In this document: piece by piece, positions 33,905 through 48,369 of the stretch
How the letters are laid out: each line of letters starts with the position of its first letter
Position numbering within the stretch: position 1 is the stretch's first letter
Assembly: GCA_947650365.1 (NCBI GenBank)
Contig: OX393550.1
Coordinates: 120,654,374-120,718,373, forward strand
From: Chamaelirium japonicum
Taxonomy: Eukaryota > Streptophyta > Magnoliopsida > Liliales > Melanthiaceae
Direction of reading: 5' to 3'
DNA length: 64,000 bases
Notes under the pieces: generated by a model
Databases searched by the model: none
Told to the model about the DNA's origin: nothing
What the model saw: only the letters and a program-made list of their open reading frames with translations
Program-made: the position numbers and the translations under genes

Positions 33905-36900
33905 TCCATTCTAATTTATTAGCACCATTCTAATTCATTCGCATAATCTATTCCAATTCATTCGCACGATCCATTCTAATTCATTCATACGATCCATTCT
34001 AATTCATTCGCACGAATTTATCCATTCTAATTCATTCGTACAATCCATTCTAATTCCTTCGTACGATCCATTCTAATTCCTTCGTACGATCCATTCTAAT
34101 TCCTTCGTACGATCCATTCTTACTCATTCGTACGATCCATTCTTACTCATTCGTATGATCCATTCTAATTCAATCGCACGAATGAATCAACTCTAATTCA
34201 TTCGCACGATCCATTCTAATTCATTCGTACGATTCATTCGTATGATCCATTCTAATTCATTCGTACGAATGTATCCACTCTAGAATGGATCGTCTGTATG
34301 AATGAATTAGCTTGGATCGTATAAATGAATTAGAATGGATCGTACGTATGAATTAGAATGGATACATTCATGAGAATGAATAAGAATGGATCGTACGAAG
34401 GAATTAGAATGGATCATACGAATGAAACTAGAATGGATCGTACGAAGGAATTAGAATGGATCGTACGAAGGAATTCGAATGGATCGTACGAATGAATTAG
34501 AATGGATCGTATGAATGAATAAGAATGGATACATTCGTGCGAATGAATTAGAATGGAACGTACGAATGAGTAAGAATGGTTCGTACGAATGAAATAGAAT
34601 GGATTGTACGAATGAATTAGAATGGATTATACGAATGAATTAGAATGGATCTTATGAATGAATTAGAACGGATCGTGTGAAAGAATTAGAATGGATTGTA
34701 TGAATGAATTAGAATGGATCGTATGAATGAATTAGAGTGGATCGTGTTTTTTCGTGCTAATGAATTAGAATGGATCGTACGAATGAATTAGAATGGATAC
34801 ATTCGTGCGAAAGAATTAGAATGGATCGTATGAATGAATTAGATTGGATCCTTTGAATGAATTAGAATGGATGGTGCGAAGGAATTAGAATGGATACATT
34901 CGTGCGAATGAATTAGAATGGATCGTGTGAATGAATTAGAATGGATCGAATTAGAATGGATACATTCGTTCGAATGAATTAGAATGGATCATACGATTGA
35001 GTAAGAATGGATCGTACGAATGAAATAGAATAGATCGTACGGAATGGATCGTACGAAGGAATTAGAATGGATCGTACAAAGGAATTAGAATGGATCGTAC
35101 GTATGAATTAGAATGGATACATTCGTGCGAATGAATTAGAATTGATCGTACGTAAGAATTTGTACTTATGAATGAATTAGAATGGATCGAATTAGAATGG
35201 ATCGTACGAAGGAATTAGAATGGATCGTGCGAATGAATTAGAATGGATACATTCGTGCGAATGAATTAGAATGGATCGGATAAAGGAATTAGAATGGATG
35301 CGAATGAATTAGAATGGAATGGATCGTACTTATGAATTAGAATGGATCGTACGAATGAATTAGAATAGATCGTACGAATGAATTAGAATAGATTGTGCGA
35401 ATGAATTAGAATGGATCGTATGAATGAATTAGATTACGATCCATTCTATTTCATTCGTATGATCCATTCCAATTCCTATGAATGAATTAGAATGGATCGT
35501 ACGAATGTATTCGTGCGTGTGAAACAATTAGAATGGATTGTGCGAATGAGTAAGAATGGATCGTACGAAGGAATTAGAATGGATCATACGAATGAATTAG
35601 AATGGATCGTATGAATGAATTAGAATGGATCATGCGAATGAATTAGAATGGATCGTATGAATGAATTAGAATAGATTGTGCGAATGAATTAGAATGGATC
35701 ATGCGAATGAATTAGAATGGATCGTACGAATGAATTAGAATGGATCGTACGAATGAATTAGAATGGATCGTATGAATGAATTAGAATGGATACATACAAA
35801 TGAATTAGAATGGATCGTATGAATGAATTAGATTGGATCGTATGAATGAATTAGAATGGATCGTGCAAATAAATTAGAATGGATCGTATGAATGAGTTAG
35901 AATGGATCGTATGAATGAATTAGAATGAATTAGAATGGATCGTATGAATAAATTAGAATAGATTGTGCGAAACGTACGAATGAATTAGAATAGATTGTGC
36001 GAATGAATTAGAATGGATCGTACGAATGAATTAGAATGGTTAAATTCGTGCGAATGAATTAGAATGGATTGTATGAATGAATTAGAATGTATCGTACGAA
36101 TGAATTAGAATGGATCGTACGAATGAATTAGAATGGATACATTCGTGCGAATGAATTAGAATGGATCATACGAATGAGTAAGAATGGATCGTACGAATGA
36201 AATAGAATGGATTGTACGAATGAATTAGAATGGATTCATTCGTGCGAATGAATTAGAATGGATCGTACGAATGAAATAGAATGGATCGTACGTATGAATT
36301 AGAATGGATCGTACGAATGTATCCACTCTAATTCATTCATACGAAGCTAATTCATTCGTACGATCCATTCTAATTCATTCGCATGATCCATTCTAATTCA
36401 TTCATACGATCAATTCTAATTCATTCGTACGATCCATTCTAATTCATTCGTACGATCCATTCTAATTCATTCGCACAATCTATTCTAATTCATTCGTACA
36501 ATCCATTCTAATTCATTCGCACGATCCATTCTATTTCATTCGTACGATCCATTCTATTTCATTCATATGATCCATTCTAATTCCTTCGTACGATCCATTC
36601 TAATTCCTTCGTACGATCCATTCTAATTCCTTCGAAAGATCCATTCTAATTCATTCACACAATCCATTCTAATTCTTTTGCACGAATGTATCCATTCTAA
36701 TTCATTCGTACGATCCATTCTAATTCATTCATACGATCCATTCTTATTCATTCCCATGAATGTATCCATTCTAATTCATACGTACAATCCATTCTAATTC
36801 ATTTATACGATCTAATCTAATTCATTCATACAATCCTTTCTAATTCATTCGCACGAATTTATCCATTCTAATTCATTCATACGATCCATTCTAATTCATT

Positions 36901-39900
36901 CGCACGATCCATTCTTACTCATTCATACGATCCATTCTAATTCATTCGTACGATCCATTCTAATTCATTCGCACGATCCATTCTAATTTATTCATACAAT
37001 CCATTCTAATTCTTTTGCACGAATGTAGCCATTCTAATTCATTCGTACGATTCATTCTAATTCATTCGCACGATCCATTCTAATTCATTCATACGATCCA
37101 TTCTAATTCATTCGCACGGATGTATCCATTCTAATTCATTCGTACGATCCATTCTAATTCATTCGTACAATCTATTCTAATTCATTCGTACGATCCATTC
37201 TAATTCATTCGCACGATCCATTCTAATTCATTCGCACGATCCATTCTAATTCATTCATACGATCCATTCTAATTCATTCGCACGATCCATTCTAATTCAT
37301 TCATACGATCCATTCTAATTCATTCGTACGATCCATTCTAATTCATTCGCACAATCTATTCTAATTCATTCAGACGATCCATTCTATTTCATTCGTACGA
37401 TCTATTCTTACTCATTCGTATGATCCATTCTAAGTCATTCACACGAATGTAGCCATTCTAATTCATTCGTACGATCCATTCTAATTCCTTCGCACGATCC
37501 ATTCTAATTCATTCGTACGATCCATTCTAATTCATTCATACGATCCATTCTAATTCATTCATACGATCAATTCTAATTCCTTTGTACGATCCATTCTAAT
37601 TTATTCATACGATCCATTCTAATTCATTCGTACGATCAATTCTAATTCATTCGCACGATCCATTCTAATTCATTCATACGATCCAATCTAATTCCTTCGT
37701 ACGATCCATTCTTACTCATTCGCACAATCTATTCTAATTCATTCGTACGATTCATTCTAATTCATTCGTACGATCCATTCTAATTCATTCGTACGATCCA
37801 TTCTAATTCATTCGTACGATCCATTCTAATTCAATTGCACGATCCATTCTAATTCCTTCGTACAATCCACTCTAATTCCTTCCTACGATCCATTCTAATT
37901 CCTTCGTACGATCCATTCTAATTCCTTCGTATGATCCATTCTAATTCATTCGTACGATCCATTCTAATTCATTCACGATCCATTCTAATTCCTTCGTACG
38001 ATCCATTCTAATTCCTTCGTACGATCTGTTCTAATTCATTCGCACGATCCATTCTAATTCATTCGCACGATCCATTCTAATTTATTCATATGATCCAATC
38101 TAATTCATTCGTACGATCCAATCTAATTCATTCGTATGATCCATTCTAATTCCTTCGTACGATCCATTCTAATTCATTCGTACGATCCATTCTAATTCAT
38201 TCATACGATCCATTCTAATTCATTCGTACGATCCATTCTAATTCCTTTGTACGATCCATTCTAATTCATTCGTACGATCCATTCTAATTCATTCGTATGA
38301 TCCATTCTAATTCATTCGCATGATCCATTCTAATTCATTCATACGATCCGATCTAATTCCTTCGTACGATCCATTCTTACTCATTCGCACAATCTTTTCT
38401 AATTCATTCGAACGATCCATTCTAATTCATTCGTACGATCCATTCTAATTCATTCGTATGATCCATTCTAATTCATTCGCCCAAATGTATCCACTCTAAT
38501 TCATTCGTATGATCCATTCTAATTCATTCGTACGATCCATTCTAATTCATTCGTACGATCCATTCTAATTCATTCGTATGATCCATTCTAATTCATTCGC
38601 ATGATCCATTCTAATTCATTCGTACGATCCATTCTAATTCATTCGTACGATCCATTCTAATTCATTCGTACGATCCATTCTAATTCAATTGCACGATCCA
38701 TTCTAATTCCTTCGTACGATCCACTCAAATTCCTTCGTACGATCCATTCTAATTCCTTCGTAAGATCCATTCTAATTCCTTCGTACGATCCATTCTAATT
38801 TATTCGTACGATCCATTCTAATTCATTCACGATCCATTCTAATTCCTTCGTACGATCCATTCTAATTCGTTCGTACGATCCGTTCTAATTCATTCGCACG
38901 ATCCATTCTAATTCATTCGCACGATCCATTCTAATTCATTTGCATGATCCATTCTTATTCATTCATATGATCCAATCTATTTCATTCGTACGATCCATTC
39001 TAATTCATTCGTACGATCCATTCTAATTCCTTCGTACGATCCATTCTAATTCAATCGTATGATCAATTCTAATCCATTCTAATTCATTCATGCAATCAAT
39101 TCTATTTCTTTTGCACGATCCATTCTAATTCATTCGTATGAGCCATTCTATTTCATTCGTACGATCCATTCTTACTCATTCGTATGATCCATTCTAATTC
39201 ATTCGTACGATCCATTCTAATTCATTCGCACGAATGTATCCAATCTAATTCATTTATACGATCCATTCTAATTCATTCGTACAATCCATTCTAAATCATT
39301 CGCACGAATGTATCCATTCTAATTCATTCGTATGATCCATTCTAATTCATTCCCATGAATGTATCCATTATAATTCATACGTACGATGCATTCTAATTCA
39401 TTTATACGATCCAATCTAATTCATTCATACGATCCAATTTAATTCATTCTTACGATCCATTCTAAATCATTCATACGATCCATTCTAATTCATTCGTACG
39501 ATCCATTCTAATTCATTCGTACGATCCATTCTAATTCATTCATACGATCCACTCTAATTCATTCATACGATCCATTCTAATTCATTCGCACGATCCATTC
39601 TAATTCATTCGTACGATCCATTCTATTTCATTCGCACGATCCATTCTAATTCATTCGCACGAATGTATCCATTCTAATTCATTCATACGATCCATTCTAA
39701 TTCATTCATACAATCTATTCTAATTCTTTCACACGATCCATTCTAATTCATTCGTACAATCCATTCTAATTCATTCGTAAAATCCATTCTATTTCATTCG
39801 TACGATCCATTCTAATTCATTCGTACGATCCATTCTAATTCATTCGTACAATCCATTCTAATTCATTCGCACGAATGTATCCATTCTAATTCATTCATAC

Positions 39901-40540
39901 GATCCATTCTAATTCATTCATATGATCCATTCTAAATTATTCGTACGATCCATTCTAATTCATTCGCACGATCCATTCTAATTCTTTCGTACGATCCATT
40001 CTAATTCATTCGCACGAATGTATCCATTCTAATTCATTCGTACGATCTATTCTATTTCATTCGTACGATCCATTCTAATTTATACGATCCATTCTATTTC
40101 ATTCATACGATCCATTCTAATTCATTCGTACAATCCATTCTAATTCATTCGCACGATCAATTCTAATTCATTCATACAATCCATTCTAATTCTTTCGTAC
40201 GATCCATTCTTACTCATTCGTACGATCCATTCTAATTCATTCGCATGAATGTATCCGTTCTAATTCATTCGTACGGTCCATTCTAATTCCTTCGTACGAT
40301 CCATTCTAATTCCTTCGTACGATCTATTCTAATTCCTTTGTACAAACCATTATATTTCATTTGTATGATCCATTCTAATTCCTCCGTACGATCCATTCTT
40401 ATTCATTCCCATGAATATATCCATTCTAATTCATACGTACGATCCATTCTAATTCATTTATACGATCCAATCTAATTCATTCATACAATCCATTCTAATT
40501 CATTCGCATGAATTTATCCATTCTAATTCATTCATACGAT
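33905..40540. repeat. Segmental duplication within the satellite, copy 2
   Basis: Second copy, directly adjoining the first. It reproduces the same order of variant units and the same internal inversions (34280, 35435, 35478, 36318), differing by scattered substitutions and a few whole-unit gains and losses, for example one extra 23-bp unit near 33975 and one fewer near 34050. Similarity ends near 40540, which maps to the left junction of copy 2, so the block looks like a simple head-to-tail duplication. Confidence 0.88.
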
Positions 40541-43500
40541 CCATTCTATTTCATTCATACAATCCATTCTAATTCCTTTGTACGACCCATTAGATTTCAT
40601 TCGTATGATCCATTCTAATTCCTTTGTACGATCCATTCTAATTCATTCGTACGATCCATTCTTACTCATTCGTATGATCCATTCTAATTCATTCGCACGA
40701 ATGTATACATTCTAATTCATTCGCACGATCCATTCTAATTCATTCGTACGATCCATTCTAATTCATTCGCACAATCTATTCTAATTCATTCACACAATCC
40801 ATTCTAATTCTTTCACACGATCCACTCTAATTCATTCGTACGATCCATTCTAATTCATTCGTACGATCCATTCTAATTCATTCATATGATCCATTCTAAT
40901 TCATTCGTACGATCCATTCTAATTCATTCGCACGATCAATTCTAATTCCTTCGTACGATCCATTCTTATTCATTCCCATGAATGTATCCATTATAATTCA
41001 TACGTACGATCCATTCTAATTCATTTATACGATCCAATCTAATTCATTCATACAATCCATTCTAATTCATTCGCACGTATTTATCCATTCTAATTCACTC
41101 GTACGATCCATTCTAATTCATTCGCACGATCCATTCTAATTCATTCATACAATCCATTCTAATTTATTCGTATGATCCATTCTAATTCATTCGCACGATC
41201 CATTCTAATTCATTCATGCGAATGAATTAGAATGGATCGTATGAATGACTTAGAATGGATCGTATGAATGAATTAGAATGGATCGTGCGAATGAAATAGA
41301 ATGGATCGTACGAATGAATTAGAATGGATCGTGTGAAAGAATTAGAATGGATTGTATGAATGAATTAGAATGGATCGTATGAATAAATTAGAATGGATCG
41401 TGCGAATGAATTAGAATGGATCGTACGAATGAATTAGAATGGATACATTCGTGCGAATGAATTAGAATGGATCGTACGAATGAGTAAGAATGGATCGCAC
41501 GAATGAAATAGAATGGATCATACGAATGAATTAGAATGGATTCATTCGTGCGAATGAATTAGAATGGATCGTGCGAATGAATTAGAATGGATCGTATGAA
41601 TGAATTAGAATGGATTGTGCGAATGAATTAGAATGGATCTTACGAATGACGTACGATCCATTCTAATTCCTTCGTACGATCCATTCTAATTCTCATTCAT
41701 TCGCACAATCTATTCTAATTCATTCGTACGATCCATTCTAATTCATTTGCACGATCCATTCTAATTCATTCGTATGATCCATTCTAATTCATTCGTACGT
41801 TTGAATTAGAATGGATCGTACGAATGAATTAGAATGGATTAGAATGGATCGTACGAATGAATTAGACGTATGATCCATTCTAATTCCTTCGTATGATCTA
41901 TTCTAATTCATTCGTACGATCCATTCTACTTCATTCGTACGATCCATTCTATTTCATTCGTACGATCCATTCTAATTCATTCATACGATCCATTCTAATT
42001 CATTCGCACGATCCATTCTAATTCATACGTACGATCCATTCTATTTCATTCGTACGGTCCATTCTAATTCATTCATACGATCCATTCTAATTCATTCATA
42101 CGATCCAATCCAATTCATTCATACGATCCATTCTAATTCATTCATACGATCCATTCAAATTCATTCGTACGATCCATTCTAATTCCTTCATACGATCCAT
42201 TCTAATTTCTTCGTATGATCCATTCTAATTCATTCATACGATCCATTCTAATTCATTCGTACAATCCATTCTAATTCATTCGGACGAATGTATCCATTCT
42301 AATTCATTCGTACGATCCATTCTAATTCATTCGCACGATCCATTCTAATTCATTCATACAATCCATTCTAATTCATTCGTACGATCCATTCTAATTCATT
42401 CGTACGATCTATTCTATTTCAATCGTACGATCCATTCTAATTCATTCGTACTATCCATTCTAATTCATTCGCACGAATGTATCCATCCTTAGTACGATCC
42501 ATTCTAATTCATTCATACGATCCATTCTAATTAATTCGTACGATCCATTCTATTTCATTCGCGCGATACATTTTTACTCATTTGTACAATCCATTCGAAT
42601 TCACTCAAACGATCTATTCTAATTCATTCATACGATCCATTCTAATTCCTTCGTACGATCAATTCTAATTCATTCGAAGGATCCATTCTAATTCATTCGC
42701 ACGATCCATTCTAATTCACTAATACGATCCAATCTAATTCATTCATACGATCCATTCTAATTCATTCATACAATACATTCTAATTCTTTCACACGATCCA
42801 TTCTAATTCATTCGTATGATCCATTCTATTTCATTCGTACGATCCATTCTAATTCATTCGTACGATCCATTCTAATTCATTCGCACGATCCATTCTAATT
42901 CATTCATACGATCCAATCTAATTCATTCATACGATCCATTCTAATTCATTCGTATGATCCATTCTAATTCATTCGCACGAATGTATCCTTCCTTTGTACG
43001 ATCCATTCTAATTCATTCATATGATCCATTCTAATTCATTCGTACGATCCATTCTAATTCATTCGCAGGATCCATTCTTACTCATTCGTACGATCCATTC
43101 GAATTCACTCATACGAACAATTCTAATTCATTCATACGATCCATTCTAATTTATTCATACTATCTATTCTAATTCCTTCGTACGATCCATTCTAATTCAT
43201 TCGTACGATCCATTCTAATTCATTCGCATGATCCATTCGAATTCACTAATACGATCCAATCTAATTCATTCATACGATCCATTCTAATTCATTCATACAA
43301 TCCATTCTAATTCTTCCACTCGATCCATTCTAATTCATTCGTACGATCCATTCTATTTTATTCGTACGATCCATTCTAATTCATTCGTACGATCCATTCT
43401 AATTCATTCGTACTATCCATTCTAATTCATTCGCACGAATGTGTCTATCCTTTGTACGATCCATTCTAATTCATTCATACGATCCATTCTAATTCATTCG

Positions 43501-45984
43501 TACGAATGAATTAGAATAGATTGTGCGAATGAATTAGAATGGATCGTATGAATGAATTAGATTGGATCGTATGAATGAATTAGAATGGATCGTATGAATG
43601 AATTAGAATGGATCGTGCGAATGAATTAGAATGTATCGTACGAATGAATTTGAACGGATCGTACGAATGAATTTGAATGGATACATTCGTGCGAATGAAT
43701 TAGAATAGATTGGATTGTATGAATGAATTAGAATGGATCGTACGAATGAAATAGAATGGATACAAATGAATTAGAATAGATCATGCGAATGAATTAGAAT
43801 GGATTGTATGAGTGAAATAGAATGAATCGTATGAATTAGAATGGATCGTACGAATGAATTAGAATGGATCGTACGAATGAATTAGAATGGATCATACGAA
43901 TGAAAGTAGAATGGATCGTACGAAGGAATTAGAATGGATCGTACGAAGGAATTAGAATGGATCGTACGAATGAATTAGAATAGATTGTGCGAATGAATTA
44001 GAATGGATCGCATGAATGAATTAGATTATGATCCATTCTATTTCATTCGTATGATCCATTCTAATTCATTCGTAGGATACTTTCGTGAGAATGAATTAGA
44101 ATGGATCATACGAATGAGTAAGAATGGATCGTACGAATAAAATAGAAAGGATTGTATGAATTAATTAGAATGGATCGTACGAATGAATTAGAATGGATCG
44201 TACGAATGAATTAGAGTGGATACATTCGTGCGAATAAATTAGAATGGATCGTACGAATGAGTAAGAATGGATCGTACGAATGAAATAGAATGGATTGTAC
44301 GAATGAATTAGAATGGATCGTACAAAAGAATTAGAATGGATTGTATGAATGAATTAGAATGGATCGTATGAGTGATTTCGAATGGATCGTGCGAATGAAT
44401 TAGAATGGATTGTACGAATGAATTAGAATGGATCATACGAATGAATTAGAATGGATACATTTGTGCAAAAGAATTAGAATGGATTATATGAATGAATTAG
44501 AATGAATCGTGCGAATGAATTAGAATGGATACATTCGTGCGAATGAATTAGAATGGATTGTATGAATGAATTAGACTGGATACATTCGTACGAATGAATT
44601 AGAATGGATCATACGAATGAATTAGAATGGATACATTCGTGCGAATAAATTAGAATGGATCGTATGAATGAATTAGAATGGATCGTATGAGTGAATTCGA
44701 ATGGATCGTGCGAATGAATTAGAATGGATCGTACAAATGAAATAGAATGGATTCGCACGAATGTATCCATTCTAATTCATTCGTACGATCCATTCTAATT
44801 CGTTCGTACAATCCATTCTAATTCATTCGCACGATCCATTCGAATTCACTCATACGATCCATTCTAATTCATTCATATGATCCATTCTAATTCATTCGCA
44901 CGAATGTATCCATTCTAATTCATTCGTACGATCCATTCGTATCGATTCTAATTAATTCGCATGATCCATTCTAATTCATTCGCATGATCCATTCTAATTC
45001 ATTCGCACGATCCATTCTAATTCATTCGTACGATCCATTTTAATTCATTCGCACAATCTATTCTAATTCATTCGTACGATCCATTCTAATTCATTCACAT
45101 AATCTATTCTAATTCATTCATACGATCCATTCTAATTCATTCATACGATCCACTCTAATTGCTTCGTACGATCCATTCTATTTCATTCGTATGATCCATT
45201 CTTTTTCATTCATACGATCCATTCTAATTCATTCGTACGATCCATTCTAATTTATTCTTACGATCCATTCTAATTCATTCATACGATCCATTCTAATTCA
45301 TTCACACGAATGTATCTATTCTAATTCATTCGTATGATCCATTCTAATTCATTAATACGATCCAATCTAATTCAATCGTACGATCCATTCTAATTCATTC
45401 GTACGATCCATTCTAATTCATTCGTACGATCCATTCTAATTCATTCGCATGATCCATTCTAATTCATTCATACGATCCATTCTAAGTCATTCGTACGATC
45501 CATTCTAATTCATTCGCACGATCCATTCTAATTCATTCATACAATCCATTCTAATTCTTTCGCACGATCCTTTCTAATTCATTCGTACGATCCATTCTAA
45601 TTCATTCATACGATCCATTCTAATTCATTCATACGATCCGTTCTAATTCATTCGTACGATCCATTCTAATTCATTCATACGATCCATTCTAATTCATTCG
45701 CACGAATGTATCCATCCTAATTCATTCGTATGATCCATTCTAATTCCTTCGTACAAATGTATCCACTCTAATTCATTCGTATGATCCATTCTAATTCATT
45801 CGCACGATCCATTCTAATTCATTCGTACGATCCATTCTATTTCATTCGTACAATCCATTCTTACTCATTCGTACGATCTATTCTAATTCATTCGCACGAA
45901 TGTATCCATTCTAATTCATTCGTACGATCCATTCTAATTCCTTCGTACGATCCATTCTAATTCCTTCGTACGATCCATTCTAAT

Positions 45985-46080
45985 TCCTTTGTACGACCCA
46001 TTATATTTTATTCGTATCGTACGATCCATTCTAATTCCTTTGTATGACCCATTATATTTTATTCGTATCGTACGATCCAT
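45985..46080 (+). repeat. Short direct duplication with variant satellite units
   Basis: A variant block containing GACCCATTATATTTTATTCG followed by a TATCGTACG stutter occurs twice in a row, about 60 bp apart, unlike the normal 23-bp spacing. It is a local rearrangement in the F block 44752-46278. Confidence 0.7.
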
Positions 46081-47647
46081 TCTAATTCATTCGCACGATC
46101 CATTCTAATTCATTCATACGATCCATTCTAATTCATTCGTACGATCCATTCTAATCTATTCGCATGATCCATTCTAATTCACTAATATGATCCAAACTAA
46201 TTCATTCATACGATCCATTCTAATTCATTCATACAATCCATTCTATTTCATTCGTACGATCCATTCTTACACATTCGTAGGAATGAATTAGCATGGATCG
46301 TGCTAATGAATTAGAATGGAACGTACGAATGAATTAGAATGGATCGTAGAATGGATCGTATGAATGAATTAGATTGGATCGTATGAATGAATTAGAATGG
46401 ATCATACGAATGAATTAGAATGGATCGTATGAATGAATTAGAATGGATCGTGCGAATGAATTAGAATGGATCGTGCAAATGAATTAGAATGGATCGTGCG
46501 AATGACTTAGAATGGATCGTACGAATGAGTAAGAATGGATCGTACGAATGAAATAGAACGGATAGTACGAATGAATTAGATCGGATCGTGCGAATGAATT
46601 AGAATGGATCGTACGAATGAATTAGAATAGATTGTGCGAATGAATTAGAATGGATCGTACGAATGAATTAGAATGGATCGTAATAATGGATCGTACGAAT
46701 GAAATAGAATGGATCGTACGAATGAATTAGAATTCATTCATACGAATGAAATAGAATGGATCGTACCAAGGAATTAGAATGGATCGTACAAAGGAATTAG
46801 AATGGATCGTACGAATGAATTAGAATGGATACATTCATGCAAAAGAATTAGAATGGATTGTATGAATGAATTAGAATGGATCGAATGAATGAATTAGAAT
46901 GGATCGTGCGAATGAATTAGATCGGATCGTATGAATGAATTAGAATGTATCGTACAAATGAACTAGAATAGATCGTACAAAGGAATTAGAATGGATCGTA
47001 CGAAGGAATTAGAATGTATACATTCGTGCGAATGAATTTGAATGGATCGTATGAGTGAATTAGAATAGATCGTACGAATGAATTATAATGGATCGTGCGA
47101 ATGAATTAGAATGGATCGTGCGAATTAATTAGAATGGATCTGGATACATTCGTGCGAATGAATTAGAATGGATCGTACGAATGAAATAGAATGGATCATA
47201 TGAATGAATTAGAATGGATCGTGTGAATGAATTAGAATGGATCGTACGAAGGAATTAGAATGGATCGTATGAAGGAATTACAATGGATCGTACAAATGAA
47301 TTAGAATGGATACATTTGTGCAAAAAAATTAGACTGGATTGTATGAGTGAATTAGAATGGATCGTACGAATAAGTAAGAATGGATTGTATGAATGAATTA
47401 GAATGGATCGTGCGAATGAATTAGAATGGATCGTGCGAATGAATTAGAATGGATCTGGATACATTCGTGCGACTGAATTAGAATGGATCGTATGAATGAA
47501 TTAGAATGGATCGTATGAATGAATTAGAATGGATCGTGTGAAAGAATTAGAATGGATTGTATGAATGAATTAGAATGGATCGTGCTAATGAATTAAAATG
47601 GATCGTACGAATGAATTAGAATAGATTGTGTGAATGAATTAGAAAGG

Positions 47648-47680
47648 ATGCACTACAAGAAATAGGGTCTTTACCGACGG
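47648..47680 (+). repeat. Left terminal inverted repeat of the CACTA element with candidate target duplication
   Basis: ATG (47648-47650) is the possible target-site copy. The terminus CACTACAAGAAAT starts at 47651, and the first CCGACGG motif is at 47674-47680. The complementary terminus is not in the window, so the extent of the terminal repeat cannot be measured. Confidence 0.85.
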
Positions 47681-48295
47681 ACATTATTATCACCGTCGGT
47701 AATAATACACTGTTTACCGACGGTGACAATAATATTCGTCGGTATTATAACTTCAATTTTTTAAATTTTCTTTGCATATTTATACCGACGGTATACATAT
47801 TTACCGTCGGTAATATACTTTATACCGACGGCTACATATAAACCGTCGGCAAAATGTCATCGTCGTGATATTGTACCGACGGAAATTGTATTTCCGTCGG
47901 TATAACCAATGTTACCGACAGCCATAATATCTCCGTCGGCAATATACCGACGGTAATAAAATGTCCGTCGGTAAAATTGTCCCGACGAAACTCAGTGTAA
48001 AAACCGAGCCTCTGGAAAAAAATAGGAGGTTGAGTTTTGTCGTACTATTTACCAACGGACGTGAAAGTTCCGTCGGTATAACTAATTATACCGACGGAAT
48101 TTATATGTCCGTCGGCACTATACCGACGGTAATTAAGTTTCCGTCGGTAAAATGTTCCGACGGAACTCAGGGTGCCAAACCGAGCCTCTGGAAAAAATTG
48201 AGCTTGATGTTTCGTCGTGGAGTTTTACCGACGGATAGTTATTTACCGTCGGTAATAATATTAGTTGTACCGACGGAATCTAAACTTTCCGTCGG
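47674..48295. repeat. Subterminal motif array, alternating CCGACGG and CCGTCGG
   Basis: I count 11 perfect CCGACGG and 11 perfect CCGTCGG heptamers, plus several one-mismatch copies such as CCGACAG near 47915 and CCAACGG near 48051. The two orientations alternate through the array, usually 15-25 bp apart, so neighbouring copies can pair as hairpins. In En/Spm elements, subterminal repeats in both orientations are binding sites for the element's TnpA protein. By analogy these may be bound by the product of the gene at 56679-58379; that link is inference. Confidence 0.85.
47944..48295 (+). repeat. 176-bp direct duplication inside the subterminal array
   Basis: Segment 47944-48119 repeats at 48120-48295. 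Both start ATACCGACGGTAAT and share AAACCGAGCCTCTGGAAAAA and several motif pairs, with moderate divergence between them. The duplication roughly doubled the number of motif sites in the right half of the array. Confidence 0.8.
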
Positions 48296-48369
48296 TAAAA
48301 ACCCTGTTATAAAATAAAACAGTCGAGATCCCCTTTGATCTCTTCTGTTTCGATCTCTCCCGGCCGCCC

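Larger units (their letters stand above)
1..47650. repeat. 23-bp minisatellite array with about 50 orientation flips
   Basis: The whole stretch is tandem copies of a 23-bp unit; a clean example is 184-206, with core ATTCATTCGTACGATCC followed by ATTCTA. A 28-bp variant recurs dozens of times, where the GTACGATCC part is replaced by GCACGAATGTATCC. Calling the 184-206 sense F and its complement R, approximate switch points are 1737, 1821, 2067, 3430, 3520, 3924, 4131, 4204, 5135, 6430, 6641, 6707, 8211, 8562, 8850, 9142, 9334, 9514, 11210, 13675, 13723, 14630, 14936, 15276, 15799, 16003, 20328, 22846, 23450, 24624, 24850, 25450, 26460, 27222, 27648, 28800, 28842, 29680, 34280, 35435, 35478, 36318, 41217, 41650, 41801, 41867, 43503, 44027, 44074, 44752 and 46279. 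It begins in F and ends in R. I found no gene or foreign insertion inside. Short open frames rich in IHSNSF-like residues are by-products of the repeat. Confidence 0.97.

Noticed and set aside
1-47650. CRISPR array or telomere repeat
   Set aside because: Repeats are directly adjoining without unique spacers, no cas genes occur, and the unit is not TTTAGGG-like.
47961-48317. 118-codon open frame in the subterminal heptamer array
   Set aside because: It follows the CCGACGG/CCGTCGG repeats (recurrent SVG/TDG residues) and has no domain or expected gene position.
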